Source: Synergistetes bacterium HGW-Synergistetes-1 (GTDB taxonomy: Bacteria; Synergistota; Synergistia; Synergistales; Synergistaceae). From it: DNA of 64,000 bases. The position numbers were made by a program, and so were the translations under genes. The first letter of the stretch is position 1; the number at the start of each line of letters is the position of its first letter. Below are positions 33,493 through 43,351 of this stretch, piece after piece. The DNA lies in assembly GCA_002839185.1 (NCBI GenBank), contig PGXO01000007.1, positions 37,183 through 101,182 of the forward strand, read 5' to 3'. The notes beneath the pieces are model-generated. The model made no database searches. It was not told the origin of the DNA and saw only the letters and a program-made list of their open reading frames with translations.

Positions 33493-34614
33493 TCACCTTA
33501 AGGATGCGAGATATCCTCCAAGCTTGTCAAGTCCATTTTGAAGCAGCGCACTGTCGCCAAAACCAAAACCGAGCCTGAAACACTTTTTCTCTTCAAAACA
33601 GTCCCCGTGACAGAGAAGGACTCCTGTCTTTTCGTATATATCCGTGCATAGTTCCACTTCGTCGATATCGTAGTCATAATGGACCAGCATTGTAGTTGTA
33701 AAACTCTCTCCGTAAACAGAAAGATGTGGCTGTTTCCTGATCCATTCATCAACGATTTTTTTGTTTGGCCTTACTATCGCGCGTGCTCTCGCTAGCATTT
33801 TGTCGCTGTTCTCAAGAGCTATGGCAGAAAGCAGTTCATCGAAGACCCCGTTGCATATCGAGTCGTAGGAACGCCTGTTTTCAAGTATGTCGTATGCTTT
33901 TTTGTCACGCGTGACGGCCCAGCCAACCCTTGTACCTGCCATTGAGTAGATCTTGGACATGCTGCTTGTGGCTATGCCCTTTTCATAGAGATCTACTATA
34001 GATGGCATGTATTCTTCGGCAAGCCCCCTGTATATCTCGTCACATAGGATATATGAGCCGTTCTTTTCAGCTATGGCTATAATTTTGCACAGCTCATCAG
34101 CGTTCATATAGGATCCTGTCGGGTTATTGGGGTTGGTCAGTGTTATCAGTTTTGTTTTGCTGTCTGTCAGAGAGTCGAGTATCTCCGGATCGATCTTGTA
34201 GCCATCCTCCTTTTCCAGGTAAAGGGGACGCACTTCGATACCCAGGGCTTCAGGGATCGAATAGTGCTGCTGATAGTTGGGCATTACTGCCACGACATTG
34301 TCTCCCTTTTCAAGCATTCCCGTAAGCACCGCTGAGTTTGCCCCTGTACCTCCGTGGAAAGTGAGGACCATTTCGGGTTTTACACATTTGTATGTTGATG
34401 CGATCGCATCCAGAAGTCGGGGCAGTCCAAAGAATGCACCGTAGTGAAGGTGGGTCTCAAAGAAATATTTAGTCAGCTCATCTTTGTTTTCTCCGCCCAA
34501 CGCTGCCAGTTCGTCCAGTGAAATAGCCTTCACGCAGCTAGCGCCCAGGTTGTATTTGCAGTGTGCATCGCGGGGGTTCAGCCATTTTTCAACTTTAAAA
34601 TCTTTGATCGGCAA
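33493..34614 (-). CDS. PLP-dependent aminotransferase, fold type I
   Basis: A 373-residue aminotransferase: HGGTGANSAVL for the cofactor phosphate, TNPNNPTGSYM, CDEIYRGL and PLP lysine in SMSKIYSMAGTRVGW. It is shorter than classical aspartate transaminases and belongs to the branch that includes capreomycidine-synthase-like enzymes, so both transamination and a side-chain reaction are possible. Start is TTG (12 bases of good spacing to AAGGAGG counted from the G-run end gives about 8). Single gene; substrate unknown. Confidence 0.85.
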   Translation of the reverse strand: MPIKDFKVEKWLNPRDAHCKYNLGASCVKAISLDELAALGGENKDELTKYFFETHLHYGAFFGLPRLLDAIASTYKCVKPEMVLTFHGGTGANSAVLTGMLEKGDNVVAVMPNYQQHYSIPEALGIEVRPLYLEKEDGYKIDPEILDSLTDSKTKLITLTNPNNPTGSYMNADELCKIIAIAEKNGSYILCDEIYRGLAEEYMPSIVDLYEKGIATSSMSKIYSMAGTRVGWAVTRDKKAYDILENRRSYDSICNGVFDELLSAIALENSDKMLARARAIVRPNKKIVDEWIRKQPHLSVYGESFTTTMLVHYDYDIDEVELCTDIYEKTGVLLCHGDCFEEKKCFRLGFGFGDSALLQNGLDKLGGYLASLR

Positions 34615-34636
34615 AACTGTTTCCTCCTTTTGCTGT

Positions 34637-34701
34637 CAAAGGCAATCATCAACACCGCCTCTGGGTAAGCAAGTCTTATTCGGGTCAGGGAATTGCCTTT
34701 G
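34637..34701. repeat. 10-base inverted repeat in the gap upstream of the aminotransferase
   Basis: CAAAGGCAAT and ATTGCCTTTG pair perfectly over a 45-base loop. It lies between the PDZ protein stop and the aminotransferase start; it could cap the upstream message or be an operator. Confidence 0.4.
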
Positions 34702-34714
34702 CAGTGCTATCTCT

Positions 34715-35521
34715 TTAGAGCTGGATCTCTATGGTTTTCTGCTCCCCTTTTCGGGATACAGTGATCTTTACTTTTGCTTTTATGTCCGCTCGGCTCTTAA
34801 GATATGAATCAACACGCGCGATATCGAAATTTTTAGTGTCATAGGTGTCGATCATGACAAGCGTGTCTCCCGGCAAAACTCCTGCGTAGAAAACGGCTGT
34901 TCCTTTTAAGACATCTTTGATAAGAAGTCTCCCCTGAGGATCCCTGGAGAATTCCTCAAGCCCAAAACCAAGATAACTTTTCGAAGGAGGAAGGGGCTCG
35001 GGTTCTTTATAGTATGCGCTCGACTCCTCTGAGACCGAATAATCGGGAGCAGTTACCCTCACTGAAATTTTTTTGCTCTCCTGACGGATCGTGTATTCTA
35101 GTCTGATGTTCTCTTCAAATCCACTGACCTTGAGTACAGCTACTCCATTTCTGTCATCAAGGAAAGTCTTTTTTCCTTCGCCTTCCCAGGATTTCACCAG
35201 CAATTCTACTGCGCCGGAAACGCCCCTCTCAAAAATAAGGTCAACAGCGTGTTCCATCTCTTTTCTTGAACTTTCCTTCGCGTGTTCCCTTATCTCCCTG
35301 ACTTTCTGTTCATATGCTGCCTGTTGTTTTGCTGCCTCTGCATCATTGTTGCTGTTTCCGGCAGCTAGAGTCCCAAGAAGAACTGCCAGGCCCGTGGCGT
35401 CTACCCAGACCTCAGTATGGCTCGAACTATAACTGTGATGTTCGGTATAAGCATATGCTGTCTGAATAGGGGCGATCAATAAAATCAGAAAAAGTGCTGT
35501 GACCCTTATGTATTTTTTCAT
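34715..35521 (-). CDS. Exported PDZ-domain protein of unknown function
   Basis: A 268-residue protein with a signal peptide (cleavage near AYAY, about residue 24), a Ser/His-rich start, an Ala/Gln/Glu helical stretch (about 60-100) and a C-terminal PDZ domain (about 185-268: SYLGFGLEEF, VLKGTAVFYAGVLPGDTLVMID). No protease domain is present. First of three consecutive exported or anchored proteins on this strand. Likely a periplasmic binding or scaffold protein; this is inference. Confidence 0.75.
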   Translation of the reverse strand: MKKYIRVTALFLILLIAPIQTAYAYTEHHSYSSSHTEVWVDATGLAVLLGTLAAGNSNNDAEAAKQQAAYEQKVREIREHAKESSRKEMEHAVDLIFERGVSGAVELLVKSWEGEGKKTFLDDRNGVAVLKVSGFEENIRLEYTIRQESKKISVRVTAPDYSVSEESSAYYKEPEPLPPSKSYLGFGLEEFSRDPQGRLLIKDVLKGTAVFYAGVLPGDTLVMIDTYDTKNFDIARVDSYLKSRADIKAKVKITVSRKGEQKTIEIQL

Positions 35522-35551
35522 CTGGATCTTTTCCTCCTGATCTCTTTCGTC

Positions 35552-36523
35552 TTATCTCGCTGTTTTGAATGTTTCAGCTGTACTCTGGAACAAATCGAGG
35601 TTTTCCGGGATGGCGGATTTTGCTATGCCAACCATAACGTGGCTGTTCTTGCCGTCAAAAAGCATCGTTTGGTATATCAGCTTCGTTTGTTCCCCGACAG
35701 TATAACCAACTATCTCAATGCCGGTGAGCCCGCCGATCATTACCGCTTTTTCAGAAATTATGTCGACCTTTTCTCCTTTTTCTATCGTTTGAAGTTTTTC
35801 CTTTGCAAAACCAAGCTGTTTATCAGGCGTTACAAAGATATTCGATAGGCGTGATACGACAAAGAGAGAACCGTCATCTTTTTTTGTTGGGAGAAAACCA
35901 TCCTTTGTATATACCACCGCACCCTCAAGCAGACTGGCCAGCTTGAGGGGAGTCCCGTTTACTTCCACGTTTCCCTGCGGAATTTCTATCGGAAAGGAAC
36001 TTTTTTCATTTTCCCAGTATGCGCTTTTTATCGTTTTCAGTACAGCCTCTCCGCGACTCTGGTCTCTGGCAGGGTAAAGGCCGTTTATCATCCAACATTC
36101 TTCTCCCCTGTCAACGATGAGGGTCCATTTGCCGAGCTGACTGGAGCCTTTTTTCTGGAATATCTTCATCATCATCGCCGATGAACCGTTCCAGATAAAT
36201 TCATTTTTCATCTTCAGTTCCATACTTGCCTTTTTCAGGTTTTCCTCAGTGAATTCTTCCAGAAGGGCAGAGTATGGCAGGCGTATGACTGAGGACTCCA
36301 ATGATACTTTTTTTGTTTTATCCACGCATCCTGCCTGCGATTTTACAAAGCTGCAGCCCTCAGGCAAAACCACATATACCGGCATGGCGAAAACTGACCT
36401 GTGCAGGGGGTTCTTTTCTGTGTTTATTTCTTTCGGTCCTTCAGCGGCAGCATTTCCCGCGATCAAAAAAAAGAACAGAAGAATGGGCAGGATCCTTGCT
36501 CTTTTAAGAAATAACTTCATCAC
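35552..36523 (-). CDS. Exported protein of unknown function
   Basis: A 323-residue protein with a signal peptide (hydrophobic 10-25, cleavage near NAAAE). The mature part is a mixed alpha/beta protein without a motif I recognise; two cysteines (GCSFVKSQAGC) could form a disulfide. The start overlaps the stop of the TPR gene by four bases (ATGA), so it is co-translated with it. A PDZ protein gene follows 30 bases later. Confidence 0.7.
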   Translation of the reverse strand: MMKLFLKRARILPILLFFFLIAGNAAAEGPKEINTEKNPLHRSVFAMPVYVVLPEGCSFVKSQAGCVDKTKKVSLESSVIRLPYSALLEEFTEENLKKASMELKMKNEFIWNGSSAMMMKIFQKKGSSQLGKWTLIVDRGEECWMINGLYPARDQSRGEAVLKTIKSAYWENEKSSFPIEIPQGNVEVNGTPLKLASLLEGAVVYTKDGFLPTKKDDGSLFVVSRLSNIFVTPDKQLGFAKEKLQTIEKGEKVDIISEKAVMIGGLTGIEIVGYTVGEQTKLIYQTMLFDGKNSHVMVGIAKSAIPENLDLFQSTAETFKTAR

Positions 36524-37164
36524 TCAGTTTCAGCATCCCCTGAACCAGGTGCTCGCTTAAAGGTCTCTGCCGCTTCATGCTCCTCGTCTGAAAGAGGATC
36601 ATCTGGGGTATCTTCAGTGTCAGGCCGGATCGGTTCGTCCTGTGTGATGCCCGGTATCTGAGGCAGGCCCGGTGCTATTTTTTTCAGCAGATCCCTGAAA
36701 AATCCCTTTACCTTGCCTGAGGAAAGATTTTCTGTAAGGGCATCAGCGCTCTGTATGGCGCTCTCGGTGCCTATTGCTCTCAGTTCTTCCACTTCTTTTT
36801 CTGCGGCACCGTAATCCTTTGCCCTTATGTAGAGAAGGCCGAGCTTATATCTTGCATCTACGTTATCGGGCTCGAGTATCACAAGTTTTTCATAATACTG
36901 CGCCGCAGTCTCGTAGTCTTCCATCCCAAGATTGGCCTCAGCAAGCCCCTTTAAGACCCTGGATTCCGGTCTGAGACTAAACTTTTCAGCTTTCCTGAAG
37001 AGCTCTGCCGAGCCATAAAAATCTCCTGAACGGAGAAGAGACTCTGCTTTTAATATATTCCTCTCCCGTAGAGTCGCAACAGCAAGAAGAGCCGTCGCGG
37101 AAAGAAGTATTATCACCAGCATTACGACAATACCGGAAAAAAAACCTCCTCTTTGCCTATTCAT
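36520..37164 (-). CDS. Membrane-anchored TPR-repeat protein
   Basis: About 214 residues: one membrane helix (about 10-32), three TPR-like helical repeats (about 35-145, e.g. GDFYGSAELFRKAEKF, EDYETAAQYYEKLVILEPDN, KDYGAAEKEVEEL) and an acidic, proline-rich tail. I set the start at the ATG at 37162-37164, with GGAGG eight bases before it. It overlaps the next gene by four bases. Probably an adaptor for the exported proteins encoded after it. Confidence 0.78.
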   Translation of the reverse strand: MNRQRGGFFSGIVVMLVIILLSATALLAVATLRERNILKAESLLRSGDFYGSAELFRKAEKFSLRPESRVLKGLAEANLGMEDYETAAQYYEKLVILEPDNVDARYKLGLLYIRAKDYGAAEKEVEELRAIGTESAIQSADALTENLSSGKVKGFFRDLLKKIAPGLPQIPGITQDEPIRPDTEDTPDDPLSDEEHEAAETFKRAPGSGDAETE

Positions 37165-37244
37165 ACTTTGTTCCTCCAATCGATTCAAAGATCGGCTGCT
37201 ATAGACCCATTAATGGACCATTGCGCAGCATTTTTAGATCGTTC

Positions 37245-37868
37245 TCAGGACAGGCTCGAACTCCAGTTGTATTTTATCAGTTTCATCAGTTCACCGGTAC
37301 GTTCTATCAAATGTATTCCGCAGAAATCCATCGGGTAGAAAAAAATGTCATTCAGCTTAAAACCGAAATAATTGCACATCAGTGTCCAGATAACTCCACC
37401 GTGTGCAAAGACCAGAATGCTGCCTGAAGGGTTGTCGTCAAGTATATCCTTAAAAGCCGGGACCGTTCGTTTCTGAAGGTCTTTGAAACTCTCTCCTCCC
37501 GGCGGGCCGACAGAATCAAAGGATGTTCCCCTCTTTTCGTAGAGTTCGTTCCACGTGGACCTAACCTCGTCGAAACTTCTGCCTTCCCACTCTCCTAGGT
37601 GTATCTCGCGAAGTCCTCTTACCTGCCTTACCTCGCAGCTACGTCCTGCCAGGGCTATCTCAGCGGTATCCATTGCTCTCCTGAGATCACTTGAAAAAAC
37701 AGCCCCTATTTCAAGGTTTTTCAGGGCATTGGACAAATTACTCGCCATAATCATTCCCTCTTCAGAAAGTGGGTAGTCAGTCGATCCGTAATATAGCTTC
37801 CCGTTGTGGGGAAGATCCGGCTTAGCGTGGCGTATAAGATATATTTTCTGTTTTTCCGTATTATTCAA
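37245..37868 (-). CDS. Histidine phosphatase family protein
   Basis: About 207 residues of the phosphoglycerate-mutase-like superfamily: IYLIRHAKPD holds the phospho-acceptor His, with later Arg in SSDLRRAMDTAE, Glu in LREIHLGEWEG and His in VFAHGGVI. The pattern is close to CobC (alpha-ribazole phosphatase). I chose TTG at 37866-37868 because AGGAG is nine bases before it and the protein then begins just before the RHA motif. Substrate not determined. Confidence 0.85.
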   Translation of the reverse strand: MNNTEKQKIYLIRHAKPDLPHNGKLYYGSTDYPLSEEGMIMASNLSNALKNLEIGAVFSSDLRRAMDTAEIALAGRSCEVRQVRGLREIHLGEWEGRSFDEVRSTWNELYEKRGTSFDSVGPPGGESFKDLQKRTVPAFKDILDDNPSGSILVFAHGGVIWTLMCNYFGFKLNDIFFYPMDFCGIHLIERTGELMKLIKYNWSSSLS

Positions 37869-37990
37869 TAAGCTGCAGCTCCTGACATACTGAGGCCGCC
37901 ATAGGACGATCCTCATAATAGACTTCCTTATATATACAACTATATTCTAACCCAATAATTTTGAGGGCATTTTGGCACAAATCCAAAGAT

Positions 37991-38368
37991 TCAGATAATC
38001 TCTTCGTCTGACTTATCCCATGGCGGTGATACGATACAGAGAAATTCCAGTATTTTATCACTGTCGTTTACCGCATACTGTTCCGCTGAAGGAGGGACCA
38101 TAACAGCAATTCCTTTTTTAAGAGCTACCGGTGTCCCATTTATAAAAAGAGTACCGCTTCCCTCTATTACCCAATAAACTTCCGAAGACTTCATCATTCT
38201 GTGAGGTATGGTGCAGCCATGAGGGAGGATCTCGGCATGGGACAGCGAGAAGCCGCAAAAAGGAAGTTTTTCATTTTTGGGGTGGAGTACTTCAGCAAGG
38301 GAACAAAGATCTCCTACAGTAGAATGTTCAAGCTCAGCTGTATTTTTTACCACAATACCCTGTTCCAT
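37991..38368 (-). CDS. Small cupin-domain protein
   Basis: A 125-residue single cupin: CTIPHRMMKSSEVYWVIEGSG as motif 1 and VPPSAEQYAVN as motif 2. Only one histidine is left in motif 1, so metal binding is less certain than in the cupin at 15972. GGGGGG precedes the ATG. It stands 122 bases before the phosphatase gene on the same strand. Role unknown. Confidence 0.78.
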   Translation of the reverse strand: MEQGIVVKNTAELEHSTVGDLCSLAEVLHPKNEKLPFCGFSLSHAEILPHGCTIPHRMMKSSEVYWVIEGSGTLFINGTPVALKKGIAVMVPPSAEQYAVNDSDKILEFLCIVSPPWDKSDEEII

Positions 38369-38531
38369 TTTCAGCCCCCCATTTTTGTAAGTACCATTAT
38401 ACAGAGAGTTTAGGAATTTTATCTGACTCTTTTTCGTCTCCTCCGTGCCTCGTGATTAAAAAAACAGGATCCCAACAAAAGGAATTCCTGCCTTATGCGA
38501 TAATCTATTTCCCTGGCTCCGGTATTATTAA

Positions 38532-39173
38532 TTACATTTCCATTTTGCTGTAGCCTTTGGGGATCTTGAAGAGGTTTTCATCTACCTTGTTTCCATATTC
38601 GATTATCTCCATCAGAGCTTCGTCAGTTTTCCAGTATCTCCATTTGTCTGTGCCTTCCTCGAAGTAATAGGTCTGAGAAATGTCTCCGTTGACTGTGATC
38701 TTATCATAGTCATATGTATTGCCCGCTATCTTCTCTTTTCCTGAAGATCTGACCATCTTTACTTTTTCAGCTTCTGACAAATCGTTGCCTTCGTTTATGT
38801 TAGGAGCTTGATAGGACTCGCTTGGCATCTTCATGTAAATTTTGTCTTCATGCAGCAGGACCACTGTAGATCTGGCCGCGGTATCGGTAATGGTGCTTAT
38901 GTGTGTTGAGTCACTTATAACATCCACATAAGTGAATTTGCCTTTCACCGCCATCGTGGTCATACTATCTTCCCTTCCGTCGCCTGTCTCCATCGAGGCC
39001 TTGAATTTAAGGAATATTGCCTGTTTTGAAGGATTAAGGTCCCGCTCCCATATTTTCAAGGCTCTTTCTCCTGGCTTGAAGGCTGCATCACTTACTGCCG
39101 AGCTCAGCATGCAGATCGCGGCAGCCCCTATGATAAAGACAAGGGTCTTAAAAAAAACATATCTCTTTTTCAT
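38532..39173 (-). CDS. Exported protein, LolA/DUF4412-like
   Basis: About 213 residues with a signal peptide (hydrophobic 10-25, then SAVSDAAF). The mature part is beta-rich with a layout like outer-membrane lipoprotein-carrier or DUF4412 proteins: KFKASMETGDG, GKFTYVDVISD, KIYMKMPSESY, DYDKITVNGDI. I chose the ATG at 39171-39173, with GGGGG eight to nine bases before it; the upstream ATG adds a non-signal stretch. Function is a guess. Confidence 0.68.
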   Translation of the reverse strand: MKKRYVFFKTLVFIIGAAAICMLSSAVSDAAFKPGERALKIWERDLNPSKQAIFLKFKASMETGDGREDSMTTMAVKGKFTYVDVISDSTHISTITDTAARSTVVLLHEDKIYMKMPSESYQAPNINEGNDLSEAEKVKMVRSSGKEKIAGNTYDYDKITVNGDISQTYYFEEGTDKWRYWKTDEALMEIIEYGNKVDENLFKIPKGYSKMEM

Positions 39174-39317
39174 AATGATTCCCCCTGATGTTTTTTTGAT
39201 ACTGACTAACATTCTAAAGATTTCTTCATACAAGCACCATTAATTTATCATAAATTCACCCGTAAATAAAAAATTTTTGTCACAAGGGATTGAACATCTA
39301 TTTAATTACTGAGGGAG

Positions 39318-39355
39318 AAACCAGAGAGGGGGCCATTCGGCCCCCTCTCTGGTTT
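39318..39355 (-). terminator. Intrinsic terminator after the hydrogenase operon
   Basis: AAACCAGAGAGGGGGCC and GGCCCCCTCTCTGGTTT form a perfect 17-base stem with a 4-base loop; on the minus strand TTTCTCCCTC follows. Confidence 0.85.
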
Positions 39356-39372
39356 ACATATTTAAAATTGTC

Positions 39373-41118
39373 TTAGACTTCTCTTGGCTGAGCTTTATAG
39401 TGGGTATGGAGCAAATGGTGTGACTTTTCGCCGAGGGGCTTGCCAAGCCAATTATCGTAAAGGGCAACGATGTCGGGGTTTTTGTGAGACTGGCGGATCA
39501 TCTTTGACGCATCGACCCTGTAGGTGGCCGCAGTTCTGGCTGCCCTGACTTCAGCATTAACAGGCTGGGGCTGTCCGCCGCCGCCTATGCAGCCTCCGGG
39601 ACATGCCATGACTTCGATAAAGTGATAATCGGCCTCTCCTGCACGGACCTTGTCCATTAGGATCCTTGCATTTTTGAGTGTATGGGCTACCGCAAGCTTT
39701 ACAGTGACGTTCTCTCCGTTTATAGGAACATCAACAGTGGCTTCCTTGATGCCTTCCATTCCACGGACCGGCATGAAATTGATCCCGGGAATATCCTTGC
39801 CCTCATTGAGTACTGCGTAGACCGTACGCAGCGCTGCTTCCATGACTCCGCCCGTTACGCCAAAGATAACTGCGGCACCGCTCGAAAGGCCAAGAGGACT
39901 GTCATATTCTTCTTCCGGCAGGTTTTTGAAATCGATGCCCGCGTTCTTTATCATCCTTCCAAGCTCTCTTGTAGTAATGACCGCGTCAACATCAGGAATG
40001 CCGGGATTGCTCTGGAGCTGCGGCCTTACGCGTTCAGCTTTTTTGGCAGTGCAGGGCATTATTGAAACACTGTATATCTTTTCAAGCGGGATACCCTGAG
40101 TCTCCGGCCAGTATGTCTTAGTAAGGGCGCCGAACATGCCCTGAGGTGATTTCGCCGTTGAAAGGTGCGGGAGAAGATCGGGGTACTTCATTTCGATGAA
40201 ATTGATCCACCCCGGTGAGCAGGATGTGATCATCGGCAGCGTTCCCCCGTTTACGACCCTGTCAAGGAACTCGTGTCCCTCTTCCATTATGGTAAGATCT
40301 GCGCTGAAATCCGTGTCAAACACCTTGTCAAACCCAAGTTTGCGAAGCGCAGCTACCATTTTGCCGGTGACTATTTCTCCTGCAGGGAGTCCAAGGGCTT
40401 CTCCAAGCGCCACTCGTGTCGCAGGTGCTGTCTGGACTATTACATACTTGTTGGGATCTCCAAGTGCGTCAAAGACCTTTTCTGTGTCATCTTTTTCACA
40501 GATCGCCGCTGTCGGGCATACAGCGACACACTGACCGCAGTATGTGCAGGTGACCTTGTCGAGACCGTAGCTGAAGGCCGGTTCAACAAGGGTCTTGAAT
40601 CCGCGGTTCACGAATGCATAGACATCCAGGCCCTGATGTTCGTGGCAGGCCCTGATACATCTGCCGCACAGTATGCATTTCTCTGGGTCGCGTACGATGC
40701 TTGGGTTGGATTCGTCTTTCTCAGCGTGGCGCTTTTCTCCTGTATAGGGTATTTCGCGAATACCAAGATCTGCCGCGATGGTCTGGAGTTCGCAGTTATT
40801 GTTCTTTTGGCACGTGAGGCATTCCTGGGGATGATTCGCGAGCAGAAGCTCCACGACCGTCTTTCTCGTCTCCCTGACAATTGGAGTGTTCGTATGGACA
40901 ACCATCCCGTCAGAAACAGGGTACACGCAGGCAGCACCAAGTCCGCGGGCTCCTTCTATTTCGACCACACAGACCCTGCATGCTCCCTCTTTGCTAAGCT
41001 CCGAGTGGTAGCAGAGTTGGGGGATATGTATACCTGCAACTTGAGCTGCTTCTATCACTGTATAGCTGCTCGGTACGGATACTGTTTTGTTATCTATAGT
41101 TACCTTTACCAGTTCCAT
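39373..41118 (-). CDS. hndD: [FeFe] hydrogenase catalytic subunit, NADP-reducing type
   Basis: A 581-residue group A hydrogenase: N-terminal 2Fe-2S domain (CRVC), His-ligated cluster region (HPQECLTCQKNNNCELQ), two 4Fe-4S ferredoxin motifs (CILCGRCIRAC, CTYCGQCVAVC) and all three H-cluster motifs, TSCSPGW (Cys300), MPCTAKKAE (Cys356) and ACPGGCIGGGG (Cys506, Cys510). It makes or oxidises H2 in the cytoplasm. Last gene of the hndABCD operon, ending at a strong terminator. Compare the formate dehydrogenase at 47252, which takes its place in the divergent operon. Confidence 0.95.
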   Translation of the reverse strand: MELVKVTIDNKTVSVPSSYTVIEAAQVAGIHIPQLCYHSELSKEGACRVCVVEIEGARGLGAACVYPVSDGMVVHTNTPIVRETRKTVVELLLANHPQECLTCQKNNNCELQTIAADLGIREIPYTGEKRHAEKDESNPSIVRDPEKCILCGRCIRACHEHQGLDVYAFVNRGFKTLVEPAFSYGLDKVTCTYCGQCVAVCPTAAICEKDDTEKVFDALGDPNKYVIVQTAPATRVALGEALGLPAGEIVTGKMVAALRKLGFDKVFDTDFSADLTIMEEGHEFLDRVVNGGTLPMITSCSPGWINFIEMKYPDLLPHLSTAKSPQGMFGALTKTYWPETQGIPLEKIYSVSIMPCTAKKAERVRPQLQSNPGIPDVDAVITTRELGRMIKNAGIDFKNLPEEEYDSPLGLSSGAAVIFGVTGGVMEAALRTVYAVLNEGKDIPGINFMPVRGMEGIKEATVDVPINGENVTVKLAVAHTLKNARILMDKVRAGEADYHFIEVMACPGGCIGGGGQPQPVNAEVRAARTAATYRVDASKMIRQSHKNPDIVALYDNWLGKPLGEKSHHLLHTHYKAQPREV

Positions 41119-41143
41119 CTAATGTCTCTCCTCTCAACCAGAA

Positions 41144-42934
41144 TCAACCGCGGATGATCGCCTTGAACGGGCATTTTTCCATACAGGCTCCGCACTTAAT
41201 GCACTTCTCGGGATCTATTGTGTGCTTTCCTTTGGGCTCTCCGGATATTGCGTCTACAGGGCATACCTTTTTGCAGAGGCCACAGCCAACACACTTATCA
41301 GTGATCTTGTAGCCGATAAGCGCTGTACAAACTCCTGCGGGGCATCTCTTCTCGTATATATGGGCCTCATATTCATCCCTGAAATAACGCAGCGTGGAAA
41401 GGATAGGGTTGGGAGCAGTCTGTCCCAGTGCGCATAGAGCTCCTGCCTTGATAGACTTGGCAAGTCTCTCCAGCTTCTCTATGTCGCCCTCTTTTCCTTT
41501 TCCATCTGTGATAGCCGTGAGCATTTCTAGCATTCGTTTCGTTCCCTCGCGGCATGGAGTGCATTTACCGCATGATTCGGACTGGGTGAAGTTGAGGAAG
41601 AACTTGGCAACATCCACCATGCAGGTATCTTCGTCCATTACGACGAGTCCGCCGGATCCCATCATTGCTCCTGCAGCTATCAGCGAATCATAGTCCACGG
41701 GAGTGTCCAGCAGTTCTTCCGGAATACATCCGCCAGAAGGTCCGCCTATCTGGACTGCCTTGAATTTTTTGCCGCCCATGATACCTCCGCCGATATCAAA
41801 GATGATCTCGCGCATGGTAATACCCATGGGTACTTCCGCAAGTCCTGTATTGTTGATCTTTCCTGTAAGTGCAAAGACCTTAGTCCCCTTTGATTTCTCT
41901 GTGCCGAGCTTCGCATATTCCTCAGCTCCGACTCTGAATATGTATGGAACATTGGCAAAGGTCTCAACGTTATTGATATTGGATGGCTTCTCCCAGAGGC
42001 CCTTTACTGCGGGGAATGGGGGACGTGGGCGCGGCATGCCGCGTTTGCCCTCTATTGATGCCATGAGTGCCGTCTCTTCTCCGCATACAAATGCGCCTGC
42101 TCCTTCTTTGATGTGGATTGTGAAATTGAAGTCAGTACCAAGGATCTTTTCACCAAGAAGCCCTGCTTCTTCAGCCTGTGCGATGGCCTGCTTCAGGCGT
42201 TTGATCGCAAGGGGATATTCAGCGCGGCAATAAATGTAGCCTTCGTCAGCACCTATTGCGTATGCACAGATTGCCATTCCTTCAAGTATCGCGTGCGGGT
42301 CGCCCTCAAGAAGCGAGCGGTCCATGAATGCGCCCGGGTCACCTTCGTCAGCATTGCATATTACATATTTTTTCGGACCGGGGGATTTTGCGCAGAACAT
42401 CCACTTCATTCCTGTGGGGAATCCGCCGCCGCCGCGTCCGCGGAGTCCGGTTTTCTTCATCTCTTCGACAACCTGCCCCGGCGTCATTTCCAAAAGTGCC
42501 TTCGCAAGACCTTCATATCCGTCGGCTCCGATGTATTCTTCTATAGAATCGGGATTTATATGTCCGCAGTTCCTGAGAACCAGACGGTGCTGCTTTTTAT
42601 AAAATGCGATCTCGTCGTAGTTCGGAACCTGTTCGGCTGTAAGAGGTTCCTTGAAGAGCAGACGTGATACTATTCTTCCCTTGAGTATATGCTCTTCGAC
42701 TATTTCAGCGACATCTTCCGGCTTTACGCGAGTATAGAAAGTCCCCTCCGGATAAATTATCACAAGTGGGCCACCTTCGCAGAATCCGTGACATCCTGTT
42801 TCAACAAGGCTTACTTCGTCACGCAGTTTTTTTGCCTTAAGTTCTACTTCAAATTTAGCAAGAACATCCTTAGCACCGGATGCGGTACAGCCTGTACCGG
42901 TACAGATCAGTATGTGAGCTCTCACAAGAGCCAT
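41144..42934 (-). CDS. hndC: NuoF-like diaphorase subunit of the hydrogenase
   Basis: A 596-residue flavin/NAD(P)-binding subunit: N-terminal thioredoxin-like 2Fe-2S domain ([10 protein letters not shown]), FMN/NAD(P) part with [16 protein letters not shown] and [13 protein letters not shown], a 4Fe-4S site ([11 protein letters not shown]) and two C-terminal ferredoxin clusters ([24 protein letters not shown]). It passes electrons between NAD(P)H and HndD. Visibly close, at protein and DNA level, to the subunit at 45441. Confidence 0.94.
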   Translation of the reverse strand: MALVRAHILICTGTGCTASGAKDVLAKFEVELKAKKLRDEVSLVETGCHGFCEGGPLVIIYPEGTFYTRVKPEDVAEIVEEHILKGRIVSRLLFKEPLTAEQVPNYDEIAFYKKQHRLVLRNCGHINPDSIEEYIGADGYEGLAKALLEMTPGQVVEEMKKTGLRGRGGGGFPTGMKWMFCAKSPGPKKYVICNADEGDPGAFMDRSLLEGDPHAILEGMAICAYAIGADEGYIYCRAEYPLAIKRLKQAIAQAEEAGLLGEKILGTDFNFTIHIKEGAGAFVCGEETALMASIEGKRGMPRPRPPFPAVKGLWEKPSNINNVETFANVPYIFRVGAEEYAKLGTEKSKGTKVFALTGKINNTGLAEVPMGITMREIIFDIGGGIMGGKKFKAVQIGGPSGGCIPEELLDTPVDYDSLIAAGAMMGSGGLVVMDEDTCMVDVAKFFLNFTQSESCGKCTPCREGTKRMLEMLTAITDGKGKEGDIEKLERLAKSIKAGALCALGQTAPNPILSTLRYFRDEYEAHIYEKRCPAGVCTALIGYKITDKCVGCGLCKKVCPVDAISGEPKGKHTIDPEKCIKCGACMEKCPFKAIIRG

Positions 42935-42955
42935 CGTAAATTCCTCCCCCAGATC

Positions 42956-43333
42956 CTATTCTTTATTGGGGATCTTAGCCACAACAAGATCCTCGACTAT
43001 ATTCCCGTTTACAAGGTGGTCAGCAATTATGCGGGGAACATCCGCCGGATATACCGGTCCATAGGTGACTCTGTCCTCACCTGGACGGACTATATCCATA
43101 AGGGGTTCCTTCTGGCACATTCCTATGCACCCGGTCTGAAGGACTGAAACATTGTTCAGGTTGCGCTTAGCGAGTTCTTCAAGGACAGCAGTCATTACTT
43201 CTCGCGCTCCCGCAGCTATGCCACAGGTTCCCATCCCAATGATCACCTGTGTATCATTATTCTTGCGGGCTTTTGTCTGAAGCTGTGAGTCCGCTTTTAT
43301 CTTCCTGAGATCTTCAAGGCTTTTTATAGTCAT
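42956..43333 (-). CDS. hndB: Thioredoxin-like 2Fe-2S subunit of the hydrogenase
   Basis: A 125-residue HndB-type protein: GMGTCGIAAGAREVM and TGCIGMCQKEPLMD supply the four cysteines of a thioredoxin-like 2Fe-2S cluster. It sits between HndA and HndC in the usual order with about 20-base gaps. Close relative of the gene at 45056. Confidence 0.92.
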   Translation of the reverse strand: MTIKSLEDLRKIKADSQLQTKARKNNDTQVIIGMGTCGIAAGAREVMTAVLEELAKRNLNNVSVLQTGCIGMCQKEPLMDIVRPGEDRVTYGPVYPADVPRIIADHLVNGNIVEDLVVAKIPNKE

Positions 43334-43351
43334 TGATATCTCCTGCCTTTC

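Noticed and set aside
40273..41157. 294-codon frame opposite hndD
   Set aside because: Antisense shadow of a conserved hydrogenase gene with no recognisable motif.
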